A DNA stretch of 64,000 nt from an uncultured bacterium (lineage in GTDB: Bacteria > Verrucomicrobiota > Kiritimatiellia > CAIKKV01 > CAITUY01). Location: positions 83,850 through 147,849 of the forward strand of contig CAIVSY010000016.1 in the NCBI GenBank assembly GCA_903908715.1, read 5' to 3'. Of this stretch, positions 63,219-64,000 are shown piece by piece. The position numbers and the translations under genes were made by a program. The notes under the pieces were generated by a model. It was not told the origin of the DNA and did not search any database. It saw only the letters and a program-made list of their open reading frames with translations. Every line of letters begins with the position of its first letter. Position 1 is the first letter of the stretch.

Positions 63219-64000
63219 ATGGGACTGGAAATGCGGCGTGGTCAAGACGGAAACCTGAAATCGAAATGGTGGTATGGATCGTACATGGCGAACGGGAAAC
63301 GACACGTGACCCGCCTGGGCGTGAAAATCACCGGACGGAATATCCCCCACTCCCTGAAGGAAACCGGAGATGTGGCGTTCGAGCAGTCTCGGGGCGCGGC
63401 TAAGCTGGCTCTGGAGAAGGTGGTCGCCGCGGCCATGACACGGAAAGCCGCGTCGGCACAACTGGAACAACTGTACGAGATCCGGACCGGGGAAAAGGTC
63501 GGGAAGATTCCCCTGGATAACATGGCCGACGCATGGAAGAAGGCGCCCCATCCCAGGGAACGGTCTAAACGGTATGAAGAGCAGTCCCTGACGACCATCA
63601 AGGCGTTTGCGGCGTTCGTGAAGGAGAACTTCCCCGCTGCGGCCAGTATGGACCGGGTGAACCGGCGCATGGCGGAAGCCTGGATGGCGTCGCTTGCCGG
63701 CGACAAGGTCTGCCCCGCCACCTACAACGATAAGCTGGTGCTGCTGCGGTCGGTATTCAAGTTGCTGCGCCATGACGCCGGGATGGCCTGGAACCCGTTC
63801 GAGAGCATTCCGACAAAGACACGGCAAACCACACACCGGAAGCCTTTTACGGCCGCTGAACTCACAGCCATCATTGAAAAGGCCGATCCGCTGGTGCGGC
63901 CTGTCATCATCACCGGCATCTTCACCGCCATGCGCCGGGGTGATTGCTGCCTGTTGAAGTGGTCGGATGTGGACCTGAAACAAGGCTATGTGGTGGTGAA
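63219..64000 (+). CDS. int: Tyrosine recombinase/phage-type integrase (3' truncated by window edge)
   Basis: Open frame from ATG 63219 to the window end: MGLEMRRGQDGNLKSKWWYGSYMANGKRHVTRLGV...RKPFTAAELTAIIEKADPLVRPVIITGIFTAMRRGDCCLLKWSDVDLKQGYVVV; the T-A-M-R-R-G-D-...-L-K-W-S-D-V-D segment matches the first catalytic Arg region of tyrosine integrases. Confidence 0.9.
   Translation, partial: MGLEMRRGQDGNLKSKWWYGSYMANGKRHVTRLGVKITGRNIPHSLKETGDVAFEQSRGAAKLALEKVVAAAMTRKAASAQLEQLYEIRTGEKVGKIPLDNMADAWKKAPHPRERSKRYEEQSLTTIKAFAAFVKENFPAAASMDRVNRRMAEAWMASLAGDKVCPATYNDKLVLLRSVFKLLRHDAGMAWNPFESIPTKTRQTTHRKPFTAAELTAIIEKADPLVRPVIITGIFTAMRRGDCCLLKWSDVDLKQGYVVV

Noticed and set aside
62816-63403. 195-aa plus-strand ORF spanning the rhaB start, tRNA fragment and integrase start
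   Set aside because: It crosses the tRNA-Ala fragment and is in a different frame from the integrase; matches no family.
1-64000. CRISPR arrays, rRNA operons, classic defence genes, transposases
   Set aside because: No regularly spaced repeats, rRNA signature or transposase/defence protein was seen on reading; only the truncated integrase at the right edge indicates mobility.

Overview
This 64 kb window is a densely coding bacterial chromosome segment. The 735-aa GreA-type factor, the very large Asn/Thr-rich secreted protein, the prepilin-like leader protein and the many DUF-like genes suggest the PVC superphylum (Verrucomicrobiota/Kiritimatiellota/Lentisphaerota-like). That taxonomy is inference from gene style, not a computed result. 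Most of the window is housekeeping: accD/accA plus an OadA/PycB-type carboxyltransferase with an AccB-like tail, metX-metW fusion, cysE, purL, HU, U32 peptidase, corA, aroB, ruvX, coaX/nadC, Wzt/Wzm-type ABC exporter, rpmI/rplT, apt, nadB, uvrD, lipA, an AmrS-type radical SAM protein and an NFU protein. Carbohydrate genes are interspersed: GH4 with an AraC regulator, GH38, D-lyxose isomerase-like, a PfkB kinase and rhaB. RNA genes are tRNA-Val(GAC) and tRNA-Pro(CGG). The right edge enters a probable integrative element: a truncated 3' half of tRNA-Ala(CGC) followed by a tyrosine integrase that runs off the window and is missing from the supplied ORF track. The best candidates for something under-described are: (1) the KamA + two ATP-grasp ligases + fused GNAT cluster at the left edge; (2) the carboxyltransferase-BCCP fusion beside accDA; (3) the tRNA-Ala att site and integrase at the right edge; (4) a 12-codon ORF stitched by stop/start overlaps between purL and a minimal half-ferritin-like gene; (5) an about 40-aa insertion inside LipA; (6) a basic 62-aa ORF after rplT followed by a large REP-like palindrome. 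No CRISPR array, rRNA or recognisable defence island was seen.
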